Origin: Arthrobacter sp. zg-Y1110
GTDB lineage: Bacteria > Actinomycetota > Actinomycetes > Actinomycetales > Micrococcaceae
Assembly (NCBI RefSeq): GCF_025244865.1
Contig: NZ_CP104272.1
Location: 3,286,001-3,350,000, forward strand
Reading direction: 5' to 3'
DNA: 64,000 nucleotides
Numbering within the stretch: the first letter of the stretch is position 1; each line of letters opens with the position of its first letter. This document shows positions 16,651 through 25,625 of the stretch, in pieces. The position numbers and the translations under genes are program-made. The notes beneath the pieces were generated by a model. That model had not been told where the DNA came from. It did not search any database and saw only the letters and a list, made by a program, of their open reading frames with translations.

Positions 16651-18029
16651 ACCGAGCGGGTTTCCCCCGCCCGGTCACCGAAGGCGGCTTCCAGGTCCCC
16701 GGCCAGGGCCTCCTCCACCCGGCGGGCCATGTCGCGGACTTCCTGTCCGTCAGCCACCGCCAGGGTCCGCGAGGTGTTCTCGAGCACCAGCGAGGACTGC
16801 CGACGGATCTCCTCGCGCTGGTTCTCATTGACGGCAGTGGCCGCGCAGTCACGCAGCAGGCGCTGCACGGCGGTGAGCACAATCGGTTCGGAATCCGCGA
16901 AGCGGCGGACCGGCCCGCAGACCAGGTCCAAGAAGTACCGGTAGTCACGGCCCACAGTGACCAGGCGCAGCACCCCGTCGTTATCTTCCTGCCCTTCGGG
17001 GCCGAGCCGCCGGCGCGAGATGTCCACCAGCAGATCGGCACAGTAGCCCAGCGCGTGGGCGGCGGTGATCGGATCATTGATGCTTGGGGAAATGGCCTTG
17101 ACCGCAATGTCGGTCAGCTGGCGCAGCCCCAGCGCGGCGTCCTGCTCAGGTGTCCGTTCATAGCCGATTTCCAGTGCACCCGCCAGGGACTCGCGCACGG
17201 CACCCAGCGGGACCGGGCCGCCGTCGTCGCTCCAGACCCGGGCCACCGGCGTGCCGATGGTGACATGGTCGCCCGGCTGCACCTCCATCCGCAGAGTCAG
17301 TCCGTGTTCGTGCAGCATCTGGACCAGGGGCTTCGCGTGCACTGCCTGCACGATGCCGCTGCGGCCGACCGGCACAGGAGTGCCGCCGTCGGGCCGGGGA
17401 AAGTCCTGCACCTCGCCGGTATCGGATGCGGGATAGGTTTCACGCAGCACCGCCAGGCAGCCCTGATGCGCGTTGAGCATCATGGTGTCCACCCGCAGCG
17501 ACCGGGTGATGTGCCCGATGAACAGCAGCAGCACCACGCCGCTGGCAATCCCCAGCACGTAGACCAGGCCCACCACCAGCACCGGGACGGAGCGGTCCAC
17601 CTCCATCCCGTAGAGGCCGGTGACGGACGCCATAAACGTTCCCATCAGCACGCCCAGGACGGTCTGGGTCCGGGCATCCCGAGCAAACTCGCGCAGCAGC
17701 CGGGGCGAAAACTGCTGCGAGGCCAGCTGCAATGCCACCACGGTCAGGGAGAACGTCACGGTCGCTGCCGTCATCACGCTGGTGGCCACGGTCTGCAGCA
17801 GGCTGCTCGCCGCATCGACGCCGGCCGGCCAGATCCAGCGTGCCCACGCGACGTCGTCACCCGGGCGGACCTGCAACAGCAGCAGGGTCAGCAGCACCGC
17901 TGCAAGCGAGGCGCAGGTGGGCCAGAACCAGAGGGAGGCACGCAGCGCCTCCCGGGACACCCGGAAGCGCGGCTCCAGACCCGGGTGGCGCGGCGGGAAG
18001 GTGGACGAACCATGCACGGTATTGCTCAT
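16647..18029 (-). CDS. DUF2254 domain-containing membrane protein
   Basis: A 460-residue protein. The N-terminal part holds four hydrophobic helices (about residues 20-190: FWPTCASLAAVLLTLLLLQV, TVATSVMTAATVTFSLTVVA, SVPVLVVGLVYVLGIASGVV). QLASQQFSPRLLREFARDAR is a hallmark of DUF2254. The C-terminal soluble half contains RQLTDIAVKAISPSINDPIT and AHALGYCADLLVDISRR. The biochemical role of the family is unknown. The start at 18029 has AAGGGG upstream; a longer frame to 18104 does not. Confidence 0.85.
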   Translation of the reverse strand: MSNTVHGSSTFPPRHPGLEPRFRVSREALRASLWFWPTCASLAAVLLTLLLLQVRPGDDVAWARWIWPAGVDAASSLLQTVATSVMTAATVTFSLTVVALQLASQQFSPRLLREFARDARTQTVLGVLMGTFMASVTGLYGMEVDRSVPVLVVGLVYVLGIASGVVLLLFIGHITRSLRVDTMMLNAHQGCLAVLRETYPASDTGEVQDFPRPDGGTPVPVGRSGIVQAVHAKPLVQMLHEHGLTLRMEVQPGDHVTIGTPVARVWSDDGGPVPLGAVRESLAGALEIGYERTPEQDAALGLRQLTDIAVKAISPSINDPITAAHALGYCADLLVDISRRRLGPEGQEDNDGVLRLVTVGRDYRYFLDLVCGPVRRFADSEPIVLTAVQRLLRDCAATAVNENQREEIRRQSSLVLENTSRTLAVADGQEVRDMARRVEEALAGDLEAAFGDRAGETRSV

Positions 18030-18192
18030 CGGTGCCCCTTGGAAAACGGAATCTCGGCCACCCTTCATTGTGCCCGGCTTCACCGCTGCGCGCTCCGACC
18101 CCACAGCCGGAAGACGACCTCATCACCTTTCCCCATGAGATCAGTCACCGAGGGGCGCATCTGGTCAAGGCAGCAAAAACCCCGGACGTACC

Positions 18193-18208
18193 GTTGATTT
18201 AAATCAAC
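18193..18208. promoter_or_regulatory. Perfect 16-bp palindrome upstream of the DHA2 efflux gene
   Basis: GTTGATTTAAATCAAC is a perfect palindrome 33 bases before the ATG at 18242. A MarR gene follows the transporter gene in the same operon, so this is the probable MarR operator. Confidence 0.6.
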
Positions 18209-18241
18209 CTTTAACCGTCGTTCGGCTTTTTGGAGTACCCC

Positions 18242-19984
18242 ATGTCCGTTTCCCCTGCCCCGCAGGGCGCCGCCCCCGCAACCCGAGCCGAGGCGCGGGC
18301 TGAAGCAAAACGCAAGCACCGTGCCGTTCTCCAGGCCCTGACCGGCCTGCTGCTGGGCATGTTCGTCTCGATGCTGGCGAACACGGTGGTGAGCACCTCG
18401 CTGCCGGTGATCATCTCGGACCTCGACGGCGACCAGGCCGCCTTCACCTGGGTGGTCACCGCCACCCTGCTGGCCACCGCGGTTTCGACCCCGATCTGGG
18501 GCAAGCTCGCAGACCTGCTCAACCGCAAGGTCCTGGTCCAGCTGGCCCTGATCATCTTCATTGTCGCCAGCGCCGCGGCAGGTTTCGCGCACAACACCGA
18601 CTGGCTGATCGCCATGCGCGTGGTGCAGGGCATCGGCGCCGGCGGTCTCGGCGCGCTGACCCAGATTGTCATGGCGGACATTGTCTCGCCGCGGGAACGC
18701 GGCCGGTACATGGGCCTGTTCGGCGCCGTGATGGCCCTGTCCACGGTGGGCGGTCCTCTGATCGGCGGCGTCATCACGGACACCGTCAACTGGCGTTGGA
18801 ACTTCTACGTCGCCGTGCCGCTGGCCGCCGTCGCCCTGGTGATGATCCAGAAGACCCTGCACCTGCCGCCGCTGAAGAAGCGGAAGGTGCAGATCGACTA
18901 CGCCGGCATCGTGCTGCTTTCGGCATCCGTGTCCTGCCTGCTCATCTGGGTTTCCCTGGTCGGCACGGACTTCGGCTGGGCCAGTGCGGCCACCGCATGG
19001 ATGGTCGGCGGTTCGCTGCTGGGCCTGGCCGCGTTCGTGACCGTGGAACTGAAGGCCCCGGAGCCGCTGATCCCGTTGACTCTGTTCCGCAACCGGACCT
19101 TCACCTTCGCGGTGGTCGGGTCCCTCGCCGTCGGCGTCGCCATGTTCGGCACCACCGTGTTCCTGTCCCAGTACATGCAGCTGGCCCGCGGCGCATCTGC
19201 GACCATGTCCGGATTGATGACCATCCCGATGATGGCCGGCCTGCTGATTATCTCCACGATTGTGGGCCGGATGATCACCAAGAGCGGCAAGTGGAAGGCC
19301 TACGTGGTGGTCGGGTCCGTGCTGCTGACGGTGGGCCTTGTCCTCATGGGCACCATCGAATATGACACGAACTTCGGGCTCGTCTCCCTGTACATGTTCC
19401 TGCTCGGCGCCGGCGTGGGCATGGTGATGCAGAACCTCGTGCTCGTGGTGCAGAACGACGTTTCCACCCGGGATCTCGGCGTCGCCAGCTCCAGCATCAA
19501 CTTCTTCCGTACTATCGGCGGCACCGTCGGTGTGTCCGCGCTGGGCGCGGTGCTGGCCACCCAGGTGACCGACCGGCTGGCCGAGAAGCAGGGCGAACTG
19601 ACGGCTGCCATCGGCGCGCTGGGCGAGGAGGGCAAGGCGGTCGCCGCATCGCTGGCCTCCGGCAGCATCCCGGATGTGAATTCCCTGCCCGAATCCGTGC
19701 GTCTCATTGTGGAATCGGTGTACGGCTCCTCGGTGGCGCACATCTTCATGATCGCCGCTCCGCTGGGCGTCCTGACCCTGCTGGCTGTGCTCTTCCTGCC
19801 GAACCTGCCGCTGGGCAGCCTGACCCGGCACGAGAAGATGCAGGCAGAAGAAGCTGCTGCGGCGTCCGGGAAGGACTCCGGGACTACTGCAGAGACGGTA
19901 GCTGCCGTGTCCGAAGAGGCCGCCGGGCAGGATCCGGACGTTTCTGCGGGGAAGGATGTTCCGGCCGGAAAGAACAACGCATAG
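18242..19984 (+). CDS. DHA2 family MFS multidrug efflux transporter
   Basis: A 580-residue, 14-helix drug:H+ antiporter of the EmrB/QacA type. MLANTVVSTSLPVIISDLDG in helix 1, TPIWGKLADLLNRKVLV in the helix 2-3 loop and VMALSTVGGPLIGG (motif C) support export of hydrophobic compounds. The hydrophilic C-terminal tail (about residues 530-580) is Glu/Ala-rich. GGAG six bases before the ATG at 18242 fixes the start; a TTG at 18230 is also in frame. The following MarR gene begins two bases after its stop, so the pump and its likely repressor form one operon. Confidence 0.9.
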   Translation: MSVSPAPQGAAPATRAEARAEAKRKHRAVLQALTGLLLGMFVSMLANTVVSTSLPVIISDLDGDQAAFTWVVTATLLATAVSTPIWGKLADLLNRKVLVQLALIIFIVASAAAGFAHNTDWLIAMRVVQGIGAGGLGALTQIVMADIVSPRERGRYMGLFGAVMALSTVGGPLIGGVITDTVNWRWNFYVAVPLAAVALVMIQKTLHLPPLKKRKVQIDYAGIVLLSASVSCLLIWVSLVGTDFGWASAATAWMVGGSLLGLAAFVTVELKAPEPLIPLTLFRNRTFTFAVVGSLAVGVAMFGTTVFLSQYMQLARGASATMSGLMTIPMMAGLLIISTIVGRMITKSGKWKAYVVVGSVLLTVGLVLMGTIEYDTNFGLVSLYMFLLGAGVGMVMQNLVLVVQNDVSTRDLGVASSSINFFRTIGGTVGVSALGAVLATQVTDRLAEKQGELTAAIGALGEEGKAVAASLASGSIPDVNSLPESVRLIVESVYGSSVAHIFMIAAPLGVLTLLAVLFLPNLPLGSLTRHEKMQAEEAAAASGKDSGTTAETVAAVSEEAAGQDPDVSAGKDVPAGKNNA

Positions 19985-19985
19985 G

Positions 19986-20450
19986 GTGACGACGTCGGCA
20001 GCCGGGGACGCTGACAGCATCACCTTCGAGTCCGCCGTCCTGGAAGTGGAACGCGAGTTTTCCATGATGCTTGCCGCCGCGCGGGGGACGTTCAAGGATG
20101 CCGCCGCGGCGGTCCATCCGGGCCTGCAGCCGCTGGGGTTCACGGTGTTGATGACCCTGTACCGCGGCGGGGAATGTCCGCAGGGGAGCGTGGCCGAGGC
20201 GCTTCAGGTGGACAAGGCCCTGCTCAGCCGGACGGTGTCCCAGCTGGAAACCCTGGGCCTGGTGGTCCGCCGGGCGAACCCTGCCGACGGGCGGGTCCAG
20301 CTGCTGAATCTGACTCCGGAAGGTCGGGTCCGCTACGAGAACGCCCACTCTGCGAAGCGGGCCCTCCTGCGGGACCGGCTCGGGAGCTGGACTTCGACCG
20401 AGCTGCAGAACCTTACCGACCTGTTGAAGAAGCTCAACGAGCGGAACTGA
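19986..20450 (+). CDS. MarR family transcriptional regulator
   Basis: A 154-residue winged-helix regulator. GLQPLGFTVLMTLYRGGECP precedes the recognition helices SVAEALQVDKALLSRTVSQL and the wing LVVRRANPADGRVQLLNLTP. The GTG at 19986 follows the transporter stop directly; an ATG at 19956 inside the transporter gene is the alternative. It probably represses its own operon through the palindrome at 18193-18208 and is released by pump substrates. Its last 17 bases overlap the 3' end of the convergent histidine kinase gene, so transcripts from the two strands overlap. Confidence 0.87.
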   Translation: MTTSAAGDADSITFESAVLEVEREFSMMLAAARGTFKDAAAAVHPGLQPLGFTVLMTLYRGGECPQGSVAEALQVDKALLSRTVSQLETLGLVVRRANPADGRVQLLNLTPEGRVRYENAHSAKRALLRDRLGSWTSTELQNLTDLLKKLNERN

Positions 20451-22059
20451 TTCCGGCAGCGGTTTCCGCCGCCAGGGGCAGGGACACCGTGAACTCGCTT
20501 CCCTGCCCCGGACTGCTGACGAAGCTCAGCTTTCCCCCGTGCGATTCCACAATGTTCTTGGTGATCACCAGGCCCAGGCCGACCCCGGGCACAGCCGAGG
20601 CAACAGCGCGGCGGGACCGGAAGAACTTGGTAAAGACCTTTTCCTGTTCGGCCTCGCTCATTCCGATCCCGGTATCTGCCACGGAAAGGCGGACCGCGTG
20701 CTCGTCCTTGCAGAGGCGGATTGTCACTGTTCCCCCGTCCGGCGAGTACTTCACGGCGTTGGACAGCAGGTTATCGACCACCTGTGCCAGTCGCTGCGGA
20801 TCCGCATCAGCAGTCAGCGAGACCGGAATCTCCGACACCAGGTCCACCCGTCCCGCAGCAGCCTTCGGGGATACCGACACCACGCCTGCCCGCACGATTT
20901 CGGCCAGATTCACCGGTCGGCGGTCCATTTTGGTAGCACCGGACGCTACGGACAACAGATCGGACACCAGCGCCAACAGCCGTTCCGAGTTGCGCAGCGC
21001 AACATTCAGCGCCGAGGTCACCACCGGGGACAGTCCCTCCTCGTCCAGTGCGAGGTCAAGGTAACCCATGATCGAAGTCAGCGGGGTCCGCAGTTCGTGG
21101 GACACACTCGCCACGAATTCCTCCTGGGCCGCGACGGCATGGACCAACCGGCTGACGTCGCTGTAGACGATCACCGATCCGGAAACCACCCCTTCCGCCC
21201 TGATGGGCCGGGCGGAGACATTGAGGGCCAGCTGGTTTCCACGGTCCAAGGACCCGAACCATACCAACCGGTTCGAGAAGGACTCACCCGCGACGGCCCG
21301 CCTCACCGGACTCTCGACATCGGACAGGGGCGTGACGCGGTCCGGACCGAAAATCGGCCGGTCCCCGCCCGGGGCGATGTCCCCTTGGACCCTGTTCCAG
21401 GCGGACTGGAGATGGGCGTTTGTCAGCATGGTCCGGCCCTGCGCATCCACCACAAGCAGGCCGACGTCGATCGTGTTGAGCACCGTTTCCAGTAAGGCTT
21501 CGCGCTCCCTGCTCTTCGCCAGATTCGCCTGCAGGACGAGGTCTTTCTCCTCCAGTGCCTTCTGCTTTTCCCGGGTTTCTTCTTCCGCTGCGGCCCGCGC
21601 TGCTTCAGCCGCCTCGGCTTTGCGCAGGGCAGCCACCAGCTCCCGCTCGTAGAGCCTGCGTTCAGAGGCGTTAAAGACGGCGATCCGGTCCACGCCGGCC
21701 CCGTCTCGGGCGTCTTTTTCCTCCGTGCGCACGCCGGAGAGGAGAACCGGAATCAGGTCCCCGTCTGCGGACACCAGCTCCGCCGCCATTTCGTTGAAGC
21801 ATCCCGCCACGGCCAGCTGCGGTACGGCGTAGGAGGTGAAGACCACCTGGTCGGCCAACGGCATCAGGTCAATGATGTTGCCTCCGAGCAACCCCTCCCG
21901 GGAATGCCCGGTCCAGGAGGCCAGCGTCTGGTTGGCATCCAGGATCGTACCGTCCGTGGTGAGGACGAGGTACCCGGAAGCCGCCGCATGGAAGTGCTCC
22001 TCGTACACGCCGTCGCCGGCCTGCGGACCATCCGCCGCTGCGCTGGTCGCGCCGGTCAT
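20434..22059 (-). CDS. PAS domain-containing sensor histidine kinase, coupled to an RsbQ-like hydrolase
   Basis: A 541-residue soluble kinase with no membrane segments. A first PAS domain (about residues 15-135: YLVLTTDGTILDANQTLASW) is followed by an Ala/Glu/Lys-rich coiled coil (140-190), a second PAS-like domain (190-305), and a HisKA/HATPase core with phospho-acceptor His321 in SVSHELRTPLTSIMGYL. The N box NLLSNAVKYSPDG, G1 VADTGIGM and G2 GVGLGLVITKNIVESHGG are intact. The ATG at 22059 overlaps the hydrolase stop by four bases. In Bacillus an RsbQ hydrolase feeds a PAS phosphatase, so this kinase may take the same sensory input. No response regulator is adjacent. Confidence 0.9.
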   Translation of the reverse strand: MTGATSAAADGPQAGDGVYEEHFHAAASGYLVLTTDGTILDANQTLASWTGHSREGLLGGNIIDLMPLADQVVFTSYAVPQLAVAGCFNEMAAELVSADGDLIPVLLSGVRTEEKDARDGAGVDRIAVFNASERRLYERELVAALRKAEAAEAARAAAEEETREKQKALEEKDLVLQANLAKSREREALLETVLNTIDVGLLVVDAQGRTMLTNAHLQSAWNRVQGDIAPGGDRPIFGPDRVTPLSDVESPVRRAVAGESFSNRLVWFGSLDRGNQLALNVSARPIRAEGVVSGSVIVYSDVSRLVHAVAAQEEFVASVSHELRTPLTSIMGYLDLALDEEGLSPVVTSALNVALRNSERLLALVSDLLSVASGATKMDRRPVNLAEIVRAGVVSVSPKAAAGRVDLVSEIPVSLTADADPQRLAQVVDNLLSNAVKYSPDGGTVTIRLCKDEHAVRLSVADTGIGMSEAEQEKVFTKFFRSRRAVASAVPGVGLGLVITKNIVESHGGKLSFVSSPGQGSEFTVSLPLAAETAAGISSAR

Positions 22060-22868
22060 GCCTGAACCGTCGGCAGGTACTGGAGGATGGCCTCGGCCGT
22101 CTCTCGGGGGTTGATGATGTGCGGCATGTTGCCGCGCGTTTCCAGTTCCACAAGCGTGCTGCCGGGGAGATGCTGGTGCAGGTACAACGACGCCGCTTCC
22201 GGGGTCAGCGGGTCGGCCCGCGGCTGCAGGACCAGGGCCGGAACGGACACCTGGGGCAGCAGGTGCCGGATGTCCGTGGCGAAGCTCATTCGCAGGAAGT
22301 CCCGCACGTACTCCGGATGCAACCGGCACAGCCGGTCCGCCAGCATGTCATTGACCTCCGGGCCTGCATCCGCTCCCGCTATGCCCGCGCTCATCGTCCT
22401 CGCCCAGAGGGGGTAGTTGGCCTCCACCGCATCAATAACCTTCTGGATGTCACCGGGGGCGAATCCACCCGAATAACCCTCGTCGTTGAGGTAGCAGGGC
22501 GACGTGCAGAGCAGGATGAGGCATGCAATCCGAGGGCTGCGCACCGAGGCGGCCAGTGCCATGGTGCCGGCTATGCTGTGCCCCACGATGGTGGCGTCCT
22601 GCACATCCAAGGCATCCAGCACCTCGATGAGGTCGCCCAGATAACCTTCCAGATCAGCGTATTTTGCTTCGTTGTAAGCCTCCGGATCGGCCGCCCCGGT
22701 TCCGACATGATCAAACAGCACCACTTTGTAGGCGTCCGTAAACGCCGGCAGGATCGGGTCCCAGATCACCTGGTCGCAGCCAAAGCCCTGAACCAGCAGC
22801 AGCACAGGGCCATCTGGACGTCCAAGCACCCGGACGTTGTTGCGCTGGATTACTGCCTGCGCATTCAT
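22056..22868 (-). CDS. RsbQ-type alpha/beta hydrolase
   Basis: A 270-residue alpha/beta hydrolase with strong RsbQ/KAI2/D14 family signatures: QGFGCDQVIWDPILPAF near the N terminus, GHSIAG with nucleophile Ser98, CTSPCYLNDEGYSGGF at about 121-136 and HQHLPGSTLVELETRGNMPH near the end. The triad reads Ser98, Asp219 and His250, close to Ser96, Asp219 and His247 of B. subtilis RsbQ. RsbQ is thought to make or release a hydrophobic ligand that binds the PAS domain of its partner phosphatase RsbP. Here the partner is a PAS histidine kinase translated directly downstream with a four-base overlap. The ligand is unknown. Confidence 0.88.
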   Translation of the reverse strand: MNAQAVIQRNNVRVLGRPDGPVLLLVQGFGCDQVIWDPILPAFTDAYKVVLFDHVGTGAADPEAYNEAKYADLEGYLGDLIEVLDALDVQDATIVGHSIAGTMALAASVRSPRIACLILLCTSPCYLNDEGYSGGFAPGDIQKVIDAVEANYPLWARTMSAGIAGADAGPEVNDMLADRLCRLHPEYVRDFLRMSFATDIRHLLPQVSVPALVLQPRADPLTPEAASLYLHQHLPGSTLVELETRGNMPHIINPRETAEAILQYLPTVQA

Positions 22869-23133
22869 CCTCGGGCGGATTCTTCCGGGGGCGGCGAGGA
22901 ACTGAGTGCGGGCCGTGCCGGGGCTGCGACACCAGCCCGGGCGAGGGGCTTACCGCTCGTTTTACACATGAAGTAGAGACCTTATATATCGAGACTTTGT
23001 TCAATCACCAGCAAATTGCTGCCAAGGAAGGCACGCAGCAACGCGTGGAATTCCCCGTTCGAAATCTAACAGAACGACCCCCACAGGAGAAAATCAGGTT
23101 GCTTAGCTTTCCATCGTGTTTGCGTGCCGGGAA

Positions 23134-23640
23134 TTATCCATCCCTACTCCCGCCAAGCTCGCCCAGGATCCGCGCCAACTCCGCCCGGTCCCCCGGCTCC
23201 AGAACGGAAAAGAACTCGTCCGCCTCGCGCTTCCGGTCTGCCAGCACCGTTTCCCGCAGCCGCTCCCCTGCCTCGCTCAGCGTCAGCAGGGTAGCCCGAC
23301 GGTCGGTCGGATGTGCCCGGCGCTCCACCAGCCCCTTGGCGGTTAACTGGTCCACCACCTCCGTGGCCGAGCGCGGGGCAATGCGCAGCCGCTCCGCCAG
23401 TTCCTTCAGCCGCAGCCCGGGCTCACAGTCGACCCCGGCCGTGTCCGGTGCGCCCCCGTGCGCCCCGCCGTGCACCCCGCCCCCGTGCCCCGCTGCCCGT
23501 GCCACCGCGCTCAGCGCGCGGAACTGGTGCGGCGTCAGGTCGTACGGGGCCAGCTGCTGCATCCAGCGCTTCCGCAGTCCGCGGAACGCCGTATGCATCA
23601 GTTCCCCCAGGGCCGCCGGATCGGCAGAAGCATCAGTCAT
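23134..23640 (-). CDS. MarR family transcriptional regulator with His/Gly-rich insertion
   Basis: A 168-residue MarR protein: LAPYDLTPHQFRALSAVARA, the recognition region LRLKELAERLRIAPRSATEV and the wing LVERRAHPTDRRATLLTLSE. Between the first helices and the recognition helix is an unusual insertion, GHGGGVHGGAHGGAP (about residues 51-65), not normal in MarR and possibly metal-binding or merely flexible. It is divergent from an ABC exporter gene, with GGTAACC repeats between them, so repression of itself and the exporter is likely. Confidence 0.87.
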   Translation of the reverse strand: MTDASADPAALGELMHTAFRGLRKRWMQQLAPYDLTPHQFRALSAVARAAGHGGGVHGGAHGGAPDTAGVDCEPGLRLKELAERLRIAPRSATEVVDQLTAKGLVERRAHPTDRRATLLTLSEAGERLRETVLADRKREADEFFSVLEPGDRAELARILGELGGSRDG

Positions 23641-23662
23641 GAAAACAGTCTACCCATTTCGC

Positions 23663-23685
23663 GGTAACCACATAATGAGGTAACC
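23663..23685. promoter_or_regulatory. Candidate MarR operator with two GGTAACC boxes
   Basis: GGTAACC-A-CATAATG-A-GGTAACC. Both seven-base boxes are internally symmetrical and sit 16 bases apart, start to start, in the divergent region between the MarR and ABC exporter genes. Confidence 0.55.
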
Positions 23686-23733
23686 TCTGCATTAGCTGCC
23701 GAATCGCATCTCCCGGCAGCGACAGGAGGAACC

Positions 23734-25596
23734 ATGGCTGTTCCCGAAGCGGCCCCCGAAGGCCCCGGAAGCGGCAGAGGACCAGGCGGCGGCCGCGGCC
23801 CCGCCAAGCTGAATCCCGCCGACCAAAAGCAACTGAACCGGCATCCGGTTCACCTGCGGCGCATCGCCGCACTATTCGCCCCGCACAAGGGTGCCATCGC
23901 CGTCGTCGTCCTGCTGATCACCGCCTCGTCGGTGGTCGGCCTGGCACAGCCGTTCCTGGTCCGCGCGGTGATTGATGACGCACTGCCGCATGGCAACACC
24001 CGGCTGCTGCTGTTCCTGACCGCTTCCATGGTGGGCGTGGCCGCCCTGACCGCCGCCATCGGCGTCGTACAGACCTGGATGGCCACCAGCATGGGCCAGC
24101 GCGTTATGCATACCCTGCGCGTGAATCTTTTCACCCATCTGCAGGCCCAGTCGCTCGGCTTCTTCACCCGCACCCGCGGCGGGGAGGTGCAGTCCCGGCT
24201 CACGCACGATATCTCCGGCATGCAGTCCGTGGTCACCACCACCGCCACGGGCGTGGCCTCCAACCTCACGACGGCGGTCGCCACCGCCGTCGCGATGGTG
24301 GCGCTCTCCCCCGGGCTGAGCCTGATCTCGCTGGTGGTGCTCCCGCCGGCCATCTGGCTCTCCCGCCGGGTGGCGATGATCCGCCGCGACGTCACCGACG
24401 AACGCCAGCGCGAGCTCGCCGCCCTGCACACCCAGGTCGAAGAGGGCCTCTCGGTCTCGGGCGTCCGGCTGGCCAAAACGCTGGGCACCGTTCCGCGCGA
24501 CGCCGACCGGTTCCGCGCCCGCTCCGAAACCCTGGTGGGACTGGAGCTGCGCAGCCAGCTCGCCGGGCGCTGGCGGATGGCCACCATGCAGATTGTCTTC
24601 GCCGCCATTCCGGCCGTCATCTACCTCGCCGCCGGCTTCCCCGCCACCAGCGGCGGCATGACCATCGGCACCCTAGTGGCGTTCACCGGACTGCAGGCCG
24701 GCATCTTCCGGCCGGTCATGGGGCTGCTGAACATCGGTGTGCAGTGGGTGACCGCGCTGGCGTTCTTCAGCCGGATCTTCGAGTACCTGGACCTTGAGCC
24801 GCAGATCCGCCCGGCGAAAAACCCGGTCCGGCTGGATCCGGCAACCGTGCGCGGCGACGTGCGGTTCGAGGACGTGCACTTTGCGTACGACGACGGCACC
24901 GAAGTCCTGCACGGCATCGACCTGACGCTGCCCGCCGGGACCGCCACCGCCGTCGTCGGCCCCACCGGCTCCGGCAAGAGCACCCTGGCGTCCCTGCTGC
25001 CGCGCCTCAATGACACCGGCTCGGGCCGCGTCACCATCGACGGCGTGGATGTACGCGATCTGGCCCCCGAGGACCTCGCCCGGATTGTCGGCGTCGTCTC
25101 GCAGGAGACCTACCTGATCCACGCCTCCATCCGCGAAAACCTGCTGCTGGCCGATCCGGACGCCAGTGACGACCAGCTCTGGTCCGCGCTTGCCGCCGCG
25201 CAGATGGCCGACAGCGTCGGTACCCTGCCGGACGGCCTGGACACCCTGGTGGGTGCGCGCGGCCACCGATTCTCCGGCGGGGAGCAGCAGCGGCTCGCCA
25301 TTGCCCGCACCATCCTGCGCAATCCGCCGGTGCTGGTCCTGGACGAGGCCACCTCGGCGCTGGACAACACCACCGAGGCGCAGGTTCAGCTGGCCCTGGA
25401 GCGGCTGTCCGCCGGGCGCACCACGCTGACCATCGCGCACCGGCTCTCCACCGTGGAGAACGCGGATCAGGTGGTGGTGCTCGACGCCGGCCGGGTCATC
25501 GAGGCGGGCACTCCGGCCGAGCTGCGGGCCGCCGAGGGCGCGTTCGCCCGGCTTGCCGCGCACACTGCCACACTGGAGGACAACCTCAGCCGCTAA
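23734..25596 (+). CDS. ABC transporter, fused permease and ATP-binding protein (multidrug/lipid exporter type)
   Basis: A 620-residue half-transporter that would act as a dimer. A Gly/Pro-rich N-terminal tail (1-30) precedes a six-helix membrane domain (about residues 45-345) and a nucleotide-binding domain (365-615) with Walker A GPTGSGKST, the signature SGGEQQRLAIARTIL, Walker B VLVLDEATSAL and the H-loop TIAHRLSTVE. All catalytic elements are present. Exporters of this type move drugs, lipids or peptides. A GACAGGAGG ribosome-binding site precedes the ATG. Divergent from MarR, which probably controls it. Confidence 0.92.
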   Translation: MAVPEAAPEGPGSGRGPGGGRGPAKLNPADQKQLNRHPVHLRRIAALFAPHKGAIAVVVLLITASSVVGLAQPFLVRAVIDDALPHGNTRLLLFLTASMVGVAALTAAIGVVQTWMATSMGQRVMHTLRVNLFTHLQAQSLGFFTRTRGGEVQSRLTHDISGMQSVVTTTATGVASNLTTAVATAVAMVALSPGLSLISLVVLPPAIWLSRRVAMIRRDVTDERQRELAALHTQVEEGLSVSGVRLAKTLGTVPRDADRFRARSETLVGLELRSQLAGRWRMATMQIVFAAIPAVIYLAAGFPATSGGMTIGTLVAFTGLQAGIFRPVMGLLNIGVQWVTALAFFSRIFEYLDLEPQIRPAKNPVRLDPATVRGDVRFEDVHFAYDDGTEVLHGIDLTLPAGTATAVVGPTGSGKSTLASLLPRLNDTGSGRVTIDGVDVRDLAPEDLARIVGVVSQETYLIHASIRENLLLADPDASDDQLWSALAAAQMADSVGTLPDGLDTLVGARGHRFSGGEQQRLAIARTILRNPPVLVLDEATSALDNTTEAQVQLALERLSAGRTTLTIAHRLSTVENADQVVVLDAGRVIEAGTPAELRAAEGAFARLAAHTATLEDNLSR

Positions 25597-25606
25597 TCTG
25601 CGCGGC

Positions 25607-25625
25607 GCCGGCCGCCCCGGCCGGC
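25607..25625. terminator. Short GC-rich hairpin after the ABC exporter gene
   Basis: GCCGGCC and GGCCGGC form a 7-bp stem with a 5-base loop between the convergent exporter and VOC gene ends. It lacks a U-tract; a weak terminator at best. Confidence 0.4.

Noticed and set aside
18080..20143. A 687-codon minus-strand frame opposite the DHA2 transporter
   Set aside because: It lies antisense to a clear transporter and is dominated by Gln, His, Gly and Asp; no family motif is visible.
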